Assembly (NCBI GenBank): GCA_907163375.1
Contig: CAJQUW010008655.1
Location: 315,001 to 379,000, forward strand
Direction of reading: 5' to 3'
Source: Prostheceraeus crozeri
Taxonomy: Eukaryota > Platyhelminthes > Polycladida > Euryleptidae
DNA length: 64,000 nt
The translations under genes and the position numbers were made by a program. Below the pieces are notes generated by a model. It saw only the letters and a program-made list of their open reading frames with translations, had not been told where the DNA came from and searched no databases. Shown in pieces: positions 48,301 through 60,925 of this stretch (position 1 is its first letter; each line of letters opens with the position of its first letter).

Positions 48301-49409
48301 GCATATTTTACATAGCGTCATCGAATAGAAGTTACACTAAAATGGCAGATAATAATTATATAATCGCCAGGTATTTAAGAGAAAACTTCTTCATTGTGGT
48401 TTTTGAAAGGATAAACAAAAAATGATAAACGATTGAAAGAAGTAATGTCGCACTTTTGTCTTCTGATGCATCCAATACATATTAACATTTTAAGCGAAGA
48501 ATGTCAAGAACTAAATTTCTTTGTAACATTTTGAGCTTTGAGTGAATAGTAACAAACAGCCGAATTTTATGTTTTTTTAACAAAGGTTTAAAGAAAGATT
48601 ACATCCTGTTCTACAGCCGCGAACGGTTCGTATCCATCAAGCACGGAAATTGTAACTTCTTTAAAGGGAATTCACATTGTTGTCTACAAAATTGTTGCGA
48701 AATGTTTCAAATATATTAAGTGCAGTAACTTTTCAAACTTTAAGAAGATCTTCCTTTACATTTTAAAGATGCACCGAATATGGACAAACATAATTGAAGT
48801 TTTCCGTGCGACGCACATTTTTTGTATAGGCCTACCGCTTAAAAATATTTGAAGCTTTCTTTTCTGCTCATAAAGTTAATGCGAGGTTGACACAAGGAAT
48901 TCGATGTCTGTTTGAAAAGCAACCGAACTTCTAATCCAAAAGCTTACAGAAATAATTTCAAGCTGTTCAAATCATCGTCCCTTTTGCTTTTCTTCAATTT
49001 TGGGAACAAGAAAAAGCTGGTGGAGTGGGGAGGTTGGGGAGTCATGTTGTCAATTTGCCAAATAATCCAGAATTAGCAACGATAAGTATGCTATAGCGTT
49101 GGCATGAAAGATACATGATTTTGTATTCCACAATTCGGATCCTTTCCTGTAAATAGTTTCACGAAGACGCTATAGCACTTCGAAGTAGCCGAAGCTACCA
49201 ACTCATTGGTACATTCATAGGGGAACGACGGTGTTCTTCTTTTTCATGGCAACTTGATATTTAGATGATTTGGATGACATCAATCCCTGCTGCTGGTCAT
49301 GCGACAGTCATAATTGTGACGGAATTTTTATTCACTGATCAGGAGTGCTGTGACAACTGAAGAATGATGGTGAGACCTTGATCCTGCCAATCGGCAGTGG
49401 TTGCGGCAA
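48301..49409. other. Unassigned intergenic DNA
   Basis: No recognisable gene or repeat. Confidence 0.4.
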
Positions 49410-49490
49410 CGGTTCGTTCCTCAGTTGGTAGAGGGACAGGTATAGGCCTAGAAAACTTGTGGTCGTAGGTTCGTGTCCAATCAGCCGCAG
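49410..49490 (+). repeat. tRNA-like SINE head
   Basis: TTCCTCAGTTGGTAGAGG (A-box region) and GTCGTAGGTTCGTGTCC (B-box region) are tRNA-spaced. The arms flanking them do not pair as a clean acceptor stem and there is no good anticodon arm, so a SINE head is more likely than a tRNA gene. Related to 45519-45575. Confidence 0.5.
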
Positions 49491-51947
49491 ATCAGTTTTA
49501 TGGCAATATGATCCCTCGTCTATCTAATTTCATTATTATTGCCAATTCCCTTAGCTCTTTTTCGCGGGGTGATGCTGTAGCTTGAAAACAGAATTTTTGT
49601 GAATGAATTTTAATTAAATATGATTCATTTAATCAATTTTCATATTTATATAGTTCACTAGCTAGTTGCGGTGGTAGAACTTCAATACGATCAATTCCCA
49701 GTCAGTCCAATATTTGACGTTTTGTGGGTAGACCTTCAATTTCTGTCACTCTCAGCGTGCGACATTAATTTCTACTATTCCGAGTTTAGACGTCTCTGTG
49801 CCACTGATAAAATGATCAATGCCTTCGATGACTTTTTTTGACTGCCTTGGTCGACTTGTACGCTTAAAAAACTACAACACTGTATTGACATAATACCGTA
49901 CAGTACTGCTGGTGAGCGCGGCTTTAGCTGCATGAATGCTACACAATAGTTAGCGATTGCCGCATCCGGCTCGCGATCAAAATGCAGCGACACTAGTGCT
50001 CATTAATCTGCATGGGCCTCTAACTATACAATCGCTCTAAGAAAAATATGAAGATATGGCTTGTTATTGATAAAAATACTCGGCCATGTTTATAAAAAAC
50101 AATGTTTTCATGTGCTTTATGAAATTCTTAGTATAGTAGTCTATTCTCAGGTATGTGGTGAAGTATGTTAGTGTAAATCAGTTGTTCAGAATTTAGATAT
50201 TTATGTTTTGTATTAGGCCACTTGAGTTTTAGTGGAACTTTTGGCAGTGCTTCTCAAATTGTTTTACCATTACATCACTGTACCCGCTTTCTCCCTTTGC
50301 GGTAGAAATTCATGATGCATGACAGACTCCGTGAAAGTTAGAAATTACCATCAACATGGCATTGATATTTGACCTATTTTCTTTTTCTTCTGGAACCCTT
50401 AACAGTTTGCTACGAAGACTGAATTTGATTGAGATATCATAGTTGTGAATCCCGGATGCATCAAAAGTAATAATCGTTCCGTTGGAGTTTTTTCTCATTT
50501 ATAAACATATTTGCATGTTAACACTAGACAAACTTGGCAAAAATTCCATATATCCCTAGGTGCTCAGTCAAGGTGTCGTATAGTCGCTATCTTACAATCA
50601 ATTCATTGAATTATCACAAGACATCTTAGATTGACATGGCGTCGCACTTCAAAGTAATAACATGAAGCATTTTCAGGAATAATTTTCAATCCTTATGAGT
50701 CTTTTACATACATGTAGAACAAGAATTTTGATGAGGAGTAGGCTGCTATTTCTGCGATGCAGATTTTCATTCTTCCTTTGTTATGGGGCCTTGATGATCA
50801 GGAAGACCTTCTAGCCTTTTACATCTTAAATGTTCTGTGCTTGTTTGTCTGTTTCATTTCTCACGCATTTCAGAACTCATATTGATCAAGTCTCATTGTC
50901 CAACTTTGAGTTCTTGTGACAAACACCATCACTTGTTTTCATGAAGTTGAAGTAGAATATCATAAATATTATTGAAATGTGTTGCATCCACTCGATTATT
51001 TTTTGAGGTAATCATAGAAAATATTTGTTCCTTCTAGTATTGAAGATAATTAAACACATTCCATTCCAAGGCTTCCGATTTCATAGACTACAATGCCTGA
51101 CATTGTCTATCTTCAAGAAAATGATGTCTCTTCACCATGATCCCCAGCACACACTGTACTTCAATCTCAAAGTTACAAAATTGTTTTCAAACGCTAATTA
51201 ATTCAACGAAATTTTCAGTAGCACGCCCTAATTAATCAAGATACGTGCACATTTGAAACATTTCATTTGAGATTCCCGATAGGAATTTTAATCTCTGCAT
51301 TTGTGATAGTCTTTCAGCAGCCTTAAATTCATAATTACATGCAGTTGCGGATAAGTACAATGCCCTTATTGTGCATCAAGTTGAGCACTGAGCTGTCACA
51401 TATAGTTACTTAACTCGTATACTGAGTATTTAAATCACCTGTCCTTTCACAAAAAGCCGTTCACACTGCTCGCTGACTCTGTTTATCTGCGGTCAAACAG
51501 TAGTTCTCAGTACAATGCATTCTAGTATATTTGCATTTGTGTTATATCTAAGCTGATCATCACAAATCTAGCCACATGTAGCTGCTCAGCTGTTTGAGAA
51601 AAATACATGTATGTATTCTATGTACGCTGCGCACAACTTGTGTCTCGAAAAATCCGAAATTTCTTGGTTTGAGTTTGCAAAAATGCAAAATTTCAAGATG
51701 TTATACTTAGATACGTACTTAGAAAATTACAGACCATAGTGTTAAAAAATGATCGCTGAAATGTAAGGTAGAACTATTGCAATCCACAATCTCGCTTGTA
51801 CTCAATGTCTTCGAGCGAAGAATAATGGTATCACACGAAATATATTCATATAATGATCTAACATATGCCCCTACGCTTAAAATACGCATGGATTTTTACC
51901 GGTTTTGGAAAAAAGCCAATATCCGGTGCATGGTGTGAATATTTATT
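49491..51947. other. Unassigned intergenic DNA
   Basis: No recognisable gene or repeat. Confidence 0.4.
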
Positions 51948-51955
51948 GGATATGT

Positions 51956-52793
51956 CATAGAGTAGGTATATTAGGTAGAGTGGTAGCTCAGCATTTATTA
52001 AATCCCAAATGTGTATGCACTTTCGATTTTATTAAATGAACTCAAGGGAGATACAGGTGGTATTGTCACCAAGTGCTAGATATGCAAATTTTGCAGTTTT
52101 GCAGAAATTATAACGGAATTGAGTGATCATGATTGCAATGCAGAAAGAATGATGGTAGTTCACATATTCTCATGATTGCCTTGAAGATTTAATGTTTGTT
52201 AAATTAGCAATTCGATGGGTTCCTATTACTTTCATGCTCAACGTCAAGAGTATTTTCTTAGGCGTGATCCTATCACAGGCAACCTGCCACTGGTCGAGCA
52301 AAATCACATACTCAAAGACAATGACTTCATTTAACTTTGAAAGATGTAAATGGGTCCACATCACTATTCAGATTCTAGAAATGAAACATGAATTCAGTGA
52401 ATCATATAAATGCCGGTGAAAATTGAATTAAAAACTTGAAGTTTCAGCCAAGAAAGCACGAATGATATCGTGAATTTTTCATCAAGACTTTCATTATAAT
52501 ACAATTCATGAAATTCCCTTGATAATCAGCTTAATTTCCGCTTAGTTAGGATGCTTATTATCAAATATTCATTCCTTTTGATATCCAACTTGTTTCATAC
52601 TTATTTAGGAGTGTCATCTCGATAGTACAGTATATAAATTGGCAAATTTTGATTTTTTTCAAAAGTGCTCAAATAATTTTTTGGACCACAGGAACGCGAT
52701 CTCCACAAAAAACTAAATCTTTTCATATAAAATTTTCACTGTATACAGATCCTTTTTCGAGTCGACACTCTACCTATATATCCCTACTCTATT
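51956..52793 (+). mobile_element. ~800-bp hAT-like non-autonomous element, copy 5
   Basis: Begins CATAGAGTAGGTATATTAGG and ends CCTACTCTATT (terminal G to T). The flanks are GGATATGT (51948-51955) and GGATATTT (52794-52801), an 8-bp duplication with one mismatch. A 75-codon frame at 52192-52419 is nearly identical to one at 39823-40050 in the host copy, because both are the same repeat. The frame is not kept in copies 1-3. Confidence 0.9.
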
Positions 52794-52801
52794 GGATATT
52801 T

Positions 52802-55800
52802 TATCGTTTGGATAAATTATTTTGATCTGCAATGGCTGAGAAAATGCCATAGATTTTGAAGCTTGCGCTTGTTTCGTGCATTAGTTGAACTTAAAGATTC
52901 GTTCAGATACAGAGGACATTTAAACTGGTTGTGATGTTTAATCGTTTCCTTTACCTGTCACATTGTTTGCATGGAAAAATCAAGTCATTAATAAACTTCT
53001 GAGAAAGTCATCAAACTAAGGAAATGTTGCATCTTGTTAGCAAATGGCTGTTGCTGTTTCAAAAGTCATTTCATACCGATACCATGAAGCTGTTGTTGAT
53101 AACTAAGTTTCATGTACTTTTCAACAAACCTTTCTCAAACTTTCAGCAGTTCACGAGTTGATTGTCTTTATTGACGTTTGATGCCATCACTAATGCCGTA
53201 GTTCAGTGCAGTTTATGTCTCAGGACAAGTATAATATCACTAGGAGTTTGATGATTTTCAAATGTCAAGAAAGCAATTTTAGCAGCCTGTTTGCCTCACC
53301 AAAGAATCAATAACAAAGTCGGATAAAGAAGATTTTAGTAATATAGCAATCAACCTATTTTATCTTGGTTATTTGATAACATGCAACACGATTCCTCATC
53401 TATGATTTCCTTTAATATTCTGTAAAGTGCTTTCTTTCTTAGACAAGTCAATATTTCACACCTTGAAATCTTGTGATGTGGGAGGGGTTGGATCTCAAAG
53501 TTGATACAATTGCTTAAATTATTCACAAGATCGTTGACCGAAAGGCTTCAAATAAAAACCGATTAAACTTTTTGATTTTGTTCTCGAAGTCTTTTGGCTC
53601 TGATTAGATGTCAGGTTCTTTGAATTTCATAAATTTTCATATTCCATGACAAAGTCCAATACTTTTTGTCCCCTTCGTGAAAAGTTCAAGGGCAGTGGGA
53701 AGAAAGATTAGTGAGCTGCTCGTTTCAAGAAGTGATCGCAGAGGATTGAGAACATATCGGGATTGAATCGATCGAGATTGAATTTAAGATCATCGGTTTG
53801 AGACAATTATCTGCTGTAGGTCTATCTATATCTTAAAGCGATAATGATAAGTACTACCAGTATGTATTTTGCGGGTCATAATATTTATTGAATGTTACAT
53901 TGGCCTACTTTTGTAATAATTCATGCAATTTTATGTACCAATCAATATCCGCCATTCATGATTTGACAGAAGTCTTGCGTTGCGGTCATATACCACTCGT
54001 GGTTAAAATTAAAGAGCGCTTGTAGTAACAAATAATAGATTGTTGAATGTTAGCATAGCAACTATGTAGACACAATATATCATTGTGTTTTGGTATAGGT
54101 CATAATTTTCGACGATAATCGAATGAATACCAAATTTTCACAACTTTGCAGCATAATCACAAACAGATCCTATCTTGTTACTACTCTAAACTTTTTAATA
54201 ATTTCTCATGCATTATTACATTCAGCGGAACCATTTTAGGCTTTGCGTTTTTTAGCAATAACAATGTCGTGGTATGACATATTTTGAGAAGATTGAGATC
54301 GGGATCTCGTTGATCTCCCTGGATTTAAAAAATTGAAAATTAAGATGGTCGGCCATGCGTCTATCTATTTAAGAAAGTCATCCATAAGTCAGATGTTAGA
54401 ACAACTGATTTGCTTCAAAAATTTAATCATAAATATTTTCATTTGAGCCTTTAAATTTAATATTTTTTATTAATTTAAGGCTACTGCAAACTAAATCAAT
54501 CTTCCTGACCAGTTTTTGAACATTCCTGATCTGTTATTTCTGATAAGGTACAGTGCACCTATTAATAAATTTCAAACCCACATAGTTTGCCAATAAATGA
54601 ATTTTTAACCGCCTATAGTGTATTTTGTTCTGATTTAAGTATTTAGATAATTATTGTCGTTATCAGAATATATTAAGTTTTTATTCATGTCATAGTTTTC
54701 TTCGCGATGCAGCGAGCGGCGATTCAAATTTGACGTAGTAACCCGAGTAAAGCTTTAGAAACATCGAGTTCCAGACTGACAAATCCAAATTTCAAAAGAA
54801 TTATGAAATTCTGATGTAATTCCACCTGATGTAATTTAGGATACTGAAGCATTTTTTGCCGTATTTATCGATTCCTAAGTAAGTATATATCTGAAACTCT
54901 GTGTAAAGAAGTAAATTGAAAATGACTGATAATGAAAAAATTGATATGCATAATATACATGTACATAACATTTTTTGAACTTATTGCATCAATTGCACAA
55001 ATGGCATGCCGAAGTTAATAAGCTCGGTGATAATTGTATTGATGTGTGTGGTACATTCGCGTTTTTTTTAGAAAGTGTTCGGTGAAAAGGAACAGAAGCT
55101 CAAATTTTATATAATTTTCCTTTTTGTTTCCTGTGTGTTTTTTGGTGACTGTTTTCTTTGCCAAGTGAATTCCCTCACATAGCAATTGTTTTATTCCTCC
55201 ACTTTGAAGTGGAGCGAATATATTTCATAAGGAAAGTCTCTTGTCGCATTTTCATCATTTGAAATCTTAGGCGAGCTGTCTGTGACGACAATTCATGCTA
55301 TAAGGCCAACCATATGCTATATATCCAACTAAAGTTATCCAATCTGCCATTATATCTTTTTTATCGCTGATATGGTTGTCATCAACGCTGTGAGCTGTTT
55401 TGTTCGTATCCTGCTCACAAAGTTTCCACTCATCACTCATCTAAGTTGTTTCATCCTTCTGCAAAAAATCGTGTCGTCTTAAAATTCATTTATCAACTTT
55501 TGTAAATATATAGCTCATGTAATGACCTTACCAATTATTATTATTCTTTTTAAAGCACTTTGCCACTTCGTATTCTGGAAACTTCAGCTGTTTGTGCATC
55601 ATTTCCTCGTGTTTTGTGATGTTCATCAATTCTGCATGCAGTGTGCAAGCTTATTATTTATGTATCTGTCGAATACAACCTTCGCCTACATGACTGACAA
55701 GCATTTGCTGGCTTATATATTTGCTAAAAGACACCTTGCCTCAAAGCAGCTTCACTGACCAAGGAATGCTTTTTCCACGATGTGAAAGCAGCGGAATATT

Positions 55801-58182
55801 GCTTATTCGCGTCACAAGCTTCATAATTACATCTCATTTTATGCATTTCGAAATATTCAGTTCGTAGTTCATGTCATATAAATGCGAATTTTAAGAGATT
55901 AATTCCATGTAGAAAGGATTAGTTCAGCTCAACCAATAGTTGAAACATTTCTCATACGTCATGTTCTTAATTTCCAGACTTTCTCCTTAATTTTCTAGCG
56001 TTTATATCCTTTTCGCTTCCTATTACAGATTAAACACATTTTTCAAATTCTTGTATTTCTATCAGTTTTTGACAATAAATCATTTTCAAAGATTTTTCCG
56101 TTTCCATTAACGTTTTCGATTATCTGTTGGTGTAAAATGTCTTGAAACAAGTAACGCGAGAAGCTTAGAAGAGCAGCAAATTCTCCAATATCGGATTTAG
56201 ACTGATGGGAATGCTTGCTTCAAATTCACAAGAGGTGTGTGTGTAAAAATGAGATAATGATAGAGGTGTTGTTGCTCAACTCTAAAAAAGGTGCGTGTGC
56301 AGAAATATCTATTTGATCACGAAAGTGATTGTGGCAAGGAGACAGTCACAGAGGTCCAATTCTCCATCTTACTGAGTGATCATGACCAGAGACAAGCTAC
56401 ATTTCATGTAGCGGTTGATTACCGAAATATACATGAGAAATTTATGTGAAGCATCACTTCTACCTACAGGGGACTTTGACAAAGAAGTCTCGGTCAGACG
56501 TACCGGTAGTTGAAATGTTGTAATGCGTTTAGTATGGATGCTGAATTTAATCTGTGAAAATTCTCAAATTATTCGTATTTTATTTATGAGCTCATTCAAT
56601 TTGAGCACGTTTACAAATATTAAGAAATATATTATATTATTAATTGTATTATCATTTTATATTATCATTTATATTATAAAGTTACCAACAAGTTCGGTTT
56701 CTGGATCTCTAATATTTTCTCATTAAATTCTGCATACAATATTGTATGTATGTATACTGGTAGCTTCTCAAATTTGATAATTGAGCTTATTTTAGAGCAT
56801 CTACGGTAATGAATATTTACCTTCTTTTCAGTAGCCTAGTCTAGTTTCTTTTTTGGTCTTTTTTGTAGTCTTGTTTGGTCGTGTCGTTGTAGTATCCTAT
56901 TTTTATCAACCAAATTACTTCCCAGGACATCTAAATTTAGTACATGTGCCATATCAGCCAATCAAAATGTAGGGAAGATAACGTTGTCAGTTTTAAAGGA
57001 TTATTGGTGTAGATATTTGTGTAGACTGCTGAACTGAACTTTCAATACAGTCAGAACTCGGAAGCGGGAGCACTGAAAACTAGCGCTTCCGCTTCCGCAA
57101 CACTGGTTTTAAGAGCAACGACTGAGCAGAAAGCAGAGTATGTAGTAGCTTGGTTGGCAACTACGCACCGTTGAATGAGATGTGATAAAAAAAAAATTAG
57201 TTGTAAAACTTTGCTGACTTACAAAATGCTTTTTATTGTAAGATGTTAATATGAATTTGATTGGTTAACCGGCAAAGATTATTCAATTGCATTGAGCACC
57301 TGTTCTAACATGTTTGACTGTCGTAATGTTCGTTAATTACTTTTGGAAACATCATTAATTTATCCAGAAATTCTTATCGAATTATAGACCAGGTCACGCC
57401 TTTTCATTTTCCATATAAAAGATATGGCACAGAGTGGATGATTTTTTGTCAAATCAGACACTATAGAAAACCCGTAATGCTAACTATAAGAGTTCTGATA
57501 GAATAGTTCCGATGTCAACTTTTCGTCGGACAATTCCTTCAAGGAAATTATTGACATCAGAGCGCATGAAAATGTTGCAAGTATTCATTTCGCGTGATGT
57601 CAGTAGGAATGATTTTCTGTGAGAGCGTTACAAGTTCCGACGAGGTCAAAGAATAAGGAAACTCTATTTAGATCATTAAATGCATTGACACCTGGAGAAT
57701 TTACTAAGTAATCGGAACTCTTTTTGTATGCGAAAAAAAGCGTTGCCATGGATAAGAAAATTCGTATTAACATTCATTACCCATTTCAAAGCAATCATAT
57801 GATATCCATGATGATATTCAAGGACATTCTACTCTTGGGCATATCCACGAATTCTCCATTAAGCTCTATTAATTTTAGAATTTGAGTACAATTTTTGCTG
57901 ATCATAGTTAAAGTGATGTTGCTTTATAGACCTAAAGTGCCGTGGAACAATTGTGTAATCGCCTAGGGGAGGGGGGTGTTTACAAGGCAATTACGGGACC
58001 GATTAGAGGGGTTTCAAGTGAGAGTAGGGCGTTTACAAGCAATTATCTCCGATACTCACCGGAAAATCAAAAATTGTAGTAGTAGTCAGAACGAACCGTA
58101 AAAAAATATTTTTGAATTAAAGGCAAAACCATGCAAAAAGCAAAAAAATATCCATTAGATTGAGAGATTAACAAAATAATGA
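52802..58182. other. Long unassigned intergenic stretch
   Basis: No gene, tRNA or transposon is recognised. A GGAAGCGGGAGC/GCGCTTCCGCTTCC inverted patch at 57059-57098 resembles decayed hAT-end sequence. Confidence 0.4.
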
Positions 58183-58218
58183 AATGAAAAAAAAAAAAAA
58201 AAAAAAAAGGAAAAAAAA
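58183..58218 (+). repeat. A-rich tract
   Basis: About 20 consecutive A followed by GG and eight A. It could be a retrotransposed tail, but the sequence to its left is not recognised. Confidence 0.6.
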
Positions 58219-58785
58219 GCACTTCACTCTTTTATAAAGTGCATGTATCCATTGCATAAAATCTGGCGTCAAAATCTATTAAAATAATCGAGCCAAATTT
58301 GAGCCAGATTTTCCATTTATGCATTATTTTTTTTATCGTTTTTTTTTTTCGGCTGTTTTTTTGCGTGTCTTTTACATCGAATGTGTTTTCGTCAATATGG
58401 ACATTTTTTTAAGACTTTTATATGCATAGTGTAATGTTTATAGATATATGTCATTTTATTGGATCCTGTTTATAATAACATTAGAAATGCAATAAATCTC
58501 CTTAAAAATCACCTGTTTAGATTTTCACGTTGTAATAATAATACAATCATAAATGCTTTGTCACATATACCATCACGGTTAATACCTGGGTCATTCATAA
58601 TATGGATTGCACTCAATGCAGCCCCTTCTTGGATTCAATTTATGTTTGAAAACATCGTGTTGATAGTAGGCACATGCTGAGATGGTTTCCATTTTCAATC
58701 ATCATCATGATCTACAGACAGTTTTGCTTCTCCTGAAAAGTTGGCCATTTAACACATAGTAGGTATTAACAGGGTGGCTAACATC

Positions 58786-58870
58786 ATGCAAAAACCTGAA
58801 AACATGCAAATGTCCTGAAAAATGGTTAGATCTGCAAAAATCATGCAAATGTCCTGAAAAATGGTAGTCG
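58786..58870 (+). repeat. Two-unit tandem repeat
   Basis: CATGCAAATGTCCTGAAAAA plus TGGT occurs twice (from ~58804 and ~58849), each preceded by a GCAAAAA-type word. A related CATGCAAAAACCTGAAAA precedes them. Confidence 0.7.
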
Positions 58871-60838
58871 ATCTTGCAAGAAAGTCACATTAGTTTCAAA
58901 AGAAGTAGCATTTTTAATTATCTATCTCTGGGAATTACAATGCTTGTTCTATGTTGTACTGATTTAGTGCTTCCTGGCTCTGTTACAAATATCAATTGAC
59001 CTGCGATCTTAATTATATTGGCCAATTCTAAGACGACAGTTGTGGCTAAGTAAGTTCATTTCGTCTTGACAGCTAGCTGGGATATTTTGGACAACACCTT
59101 TTATAAGATGAATCACTTCTATCAATCGTAAACATGCGATCTCCGATTCATTAATCGACCTTCATGCGTCTGCACTTGTGTCAACACTTAATTAACCTTA
59201 TCCATGGTGTCCGTGCGATCTGGAAAACCTTGAAAAAAGGAGTGATATTGATGTAGACCAATTTCAATAGTGACAAGCACGTGTATCTAATTAAAAGAAA
59301 GGAAAGAAATCAAACTTGATTTTATTTGTGCTTTTTTAACTAATAAGCGTACATGTATATCCTGCTATTGTAAACTGATTGATAATTACAGCTATTGTTC
59401 ATTGTAAGTATATAGTGCGGTAGTTAGACCAATGTCATAAGTATGGAGAATCACAATGGATCTTGCTTCATCTTATTAGCTTTGAAATTCATAAATGTCC
59501 ATTCATTCCTTAGTGTGGATTAATAAAGTGGGTGCAGTGGTTGCAAGCTTACCACGGTAACATGACAATTAGAATGAACAAAGCATGTAAAAGTTGCTTA
59601 ATCTTTTCTGTAATCTTATAGATGGTCTTTCAATATCGAGCTGCAGATATTCCTGGTCAAAACATTTCTATTCATATCTCTATTCGCATTCTTAGCTGCC
59701 CACATGTACTCCCAACTCAAAGTGAGTAACCAGAAAAACTAGTTTGAGGTTCTATGACTTTTATAACTTCAATCATTTAATGTGATTTTCCGCAGCATTA
59801 ATGACCATCAACATTATATCTTCAACGCTCTTCGCTGGATCCGGATATGTAACCTCAAAGACAACACATTAGATTATCGAATGAACAATGGAAAATTAAT
59901 ACTTTCATTTTGTAACTACAATTTTCGTGCTAGGTTTCATCTGATTTGAAATTGAACAGGGAAGAAGAATCAGAAATTTCATGAAATTCAGCTCAATTTT
60001 TTCTTCAAAATTCCTTCGAACATTTATTTTTCTGAGTTATGTTGAGCGCTGTTTGCTAATGAAGTCCAGATTCAATGTCGAAAAGAAGAGAAATAATGAA
60101 GAATTTGATAGCGAGGTGACACATTCGCGATACCATTTTCTTTGTGACCCAAATTTCAATTTATTTTCAACTTCACATATTGTACGTTTATATCAAATGT
60201 ACTACTCCAAGACCTTGACATTTCTCTACACATTATTGATGATTTTGGTGTGAAAAATGATAATCGAAGGATTTGTATTCAACTGACCGCATTTTACGAA
60301 TGATTTTCAAAAAATAAATCAAAATGTATACATTTGTATCAACACCAGGGAAGAGATCAAAATATAAGCGTTGTCAGCAGAAAAATTAAATTCCTTAGTA
60401 GCGCCTTTCGGCTACATTTGATAAATGAGATGAATTTTTCCACATAATGGCGACGAATTCTGAATGCAGACTTTTGATACTTGAAGCTCTTGACGTTTTG
60501 CTTTAAAGATCAGTGCCAGGCAAGAAATTCTACTGCAGGTTGAATGGCAGAACAAAGACAAGCCGGTTGAAATCATGGAAATTTTGCTTCAGGAGTCGGC
60601 TTATATTCCTTTGCATTCCATCAACTTGTTTCATTTGAAGGCGTGAAACGTCCACGACCTGACAGATAAATCAATCACAAGGGATCATTCCGTTATGTCA
60701 TACACTCAGACAATACTTCACCTATGAATTCTGTCTCATCATTCACATGATGCGCTTGAAGGAGACGCACGTCTTAAGGATTTGAATATCAATGCATGCG
60801 ACCAGGGATTGGCAAATAAATGATGGTAAATTTTGCAC
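58871..60838. other. Unassigned intergenic DNA
   Basis: No recognisable gene or repeat. Confidence 0.4.
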
Positions 60839-60839
60839 A

Positions 60840-60925
60840 GTCAATTAAATGAAGCTGGAATTAGTGAGAAATCAATTGAATGAAATTGAAATTAGCGAGC
60901 AATCAATTGATTGAAATTGAATCTA
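60840..60925 (+). repeat. Three-unit ~31-bp tandem repeat
   Basis: Units begin TCAATTAAATGAAGC, TCAATTGAATGAAAT and TCAATTGATTGAAAT. They are related in sequence to the AATTGAAATT words at 33.4 and 37.9-38.1 kb. Confidence 0.65.

Noticed and set aside
49410..49490. Possible tRNA gene
   Set aside because: A- and B-box strings are present, but the acceptor and anticodon stems do not pair. Related sequence at 45519-45575 points to a SINE.
39823..52419. Nearly identical 75-codon frames at 39823-40050 and 52192-52419
   Set aside because: Both lie in copies of the same non-autonomous element. The frame is not preserved in copies 1-3, so the similarity is repeat identity and not coding selection.
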